From Montifringilla adamsi (lineage: Eukaryota > Chordata > Aves > Passeriformes > Passeridae), in NCBI GenBank assembly GCA_017590115.1, contig JAGGNK010011114.1, positions 2,347,733-2,411,732 of the forward strand: 64,000 nt of DNA, written 5' to 3'. The notes beneath the pieces were generated by a model that saw only the letters and a list, made by a program, of their open reading frames with translations, ran no database searches and was not told where the DNA came from. The translations under genes and the position numbers were made by a program. Shown piece by piece: positions 62,866 through 64,000 of the stretch; position 1 is the first letter of the stretch; every line of letters begins with the position of its first letter.

Positions 62866-64000
62866 TGACTTTGATGTGCCAATAAGTCAAGATGCTTTGC
62901 TAAATCCCAATAGAGGATCCCTTTGTTCTCTGTTCCTTCCAGGAAGCCAGGTATGCTATGAAAGAAAATACACAAGGTCAATCAGGATCAAACTCTTTCT
63001 TTTAAACTTGGCTGTACTCTACCCTTTCTCCTTTAGGGCCTGAGCCAGAGTTTTATGTGTTATTAAAACTTCAGTCATAAAAGCATTTCCTTTCCAAAGT
63101 TACTGCATTTGCAGATTTCTAATTACAGGCAACGCCATGCATTGTAATAGATTACTCCAACATCCTCGCTACTGTACATGCAACTTCATGTGCAGCTTGT
63201 TCCAATCTTCTAGACTGGATCTTTTCCAGTCCCTCTGGCTCAAATCAAGCAGTGCTGTTACCAGTTTGTATCTCTGTTTCCTCTTGATATTCTACTTTGT
63301 GCAGTCTGGCACTGATGCTGGCTCTTCTTGCTTTGTTGTTATGAGTCTTGATGTCCAAGGCAGCTCTGTCTGTCTGTGGAACTCTTTTCATCCACTCTGT
63401 GTAGGGCCTCAGTTTGTTCCCAGTTTTCTTCTTGAGATTTGGAGTCTTTTCCATCTTTCCCCAGTCCTTCCTCCCTTCACAAATTCCTCATAATTGTAGC
63501 ATCTTTCCCTAAAGAGAACCAGATCCTCCTGGAGATTCATGTACCTCAATTACTCCAGCCTGCATTCAGCTGAATTCAGAGCTTAGTTAATTTTTAGTCT
63601 TCTCTTTTCAGGACCAGACCAAAAAAGCTTAATCTGATCATTTTTCTATTTAGGATGAACTAATTTGCAAGAGCTCCATTCAGGGTTATTCTATAAACCC
63701 TCAGAGGAAGTGCTCAGCTACTTATCAAGACAAGATGTCATCTCTTCACACTTCTTTTTGGCAGAATATTTCCCAGCTGAGCTCTGCTTTTGTGGCATGC
63801 ATCTGGGGGAGCTGAAAATTTCCTTTTGTGAGGCAGAACTTGGTGCTGTTCCTCTCTGCCGTATCCAAACCTGGCTCTGGCACAATTTGTTCTAGGTCTG
63901 CCACAATGACACCACCATTAGCAGTGTGTCCTTAATCTAAATGGATTCTTTTATTCATTTTATTACAAAGGAATAAACTCATAGAAAACTCAGGCTTAAA
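62866..64000. other. Unique C/T-rich non-coding DNA
   Basis: A 118-codon frame at 63137-63493 is Ser/Leu/Phe-rich from the C/T bias and has no recognisable motif. No repeat was recognised up to the window end. Confidence 0.55.

Overview
This window looks like ordinary non-coding DNA from a bird nuclear genome, either intronic or intergenic. Songbird is a guess. Two 5'-truncated CR1 LINE 3' ends (17782-18110 and 44082-44520) have the avian CR1 terminal sequence. Two old MIR-like core-SINE relics (29845-29972 and 50790-50935) fit an amniote. One retroviral LTR with an adjacent primer-binding site (14023-14492) resembles avian class II (ERVK-like) elements. Repeat content is low, the base composition is AT-rich with T- and A-runs, and open frames are short on both strands. 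I recognise no protein-coding exon, tRNA, rRNA, microRNA or CRISPR array. The longest open frames (245, 189, 173, 162 and 156 codons) look like chance or low-complexity readings.

Layout: 1-9.7 kb is unique sequence with a compositionally rich stretch at 6.77-7.33 kb that could be a conserved regulatory element. 9.7-16.5 kb is the accessory part of the window. It holds a small duplication, two diverged copies of an unidentified dispersed repeat (10491-10625 and 15912-16060), a 756-bp minisatellite (11058-11813), a broken ERVK-like element on the minus strand, a second small block of the same minisatellite directly abutting the LTR, a second unrelated minisatellite and two GC-rich patches. 16.5-46 kb is AT-rich unique DNA with scattered microsatellites, two CR1 ends, one MIR relic, a perfect 16-bp-arm hairpin (32281-32318) and a 40-bp AT minisatellite (41741-41855). 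A short GC-rich patch with a CpG-dense core lies at 46.02-46.28 kb. 47.9-51.7 kb is noticeably richer in A and C on the + strand than its surroundings. 59361-59775 is a nearly perfect 207-bp tandem duplication. 61.2-62.9 kb contains two more stretches that could be conserved non-coding elements.

The most interesting signal is the minisatellite at 11058-11813. Its unit contains nuclear-receptor half-sites (TGACCT/TGACCC, the complements of AGGTCA/GGGTCA) spaced by 4 and 3 bases, so the array is in effect a long series of DR4 and DR3 elements. A retroviral LTR abuts a second block of the same satellite. No gene network can be described because no genes are visible. Statements about function are inference.
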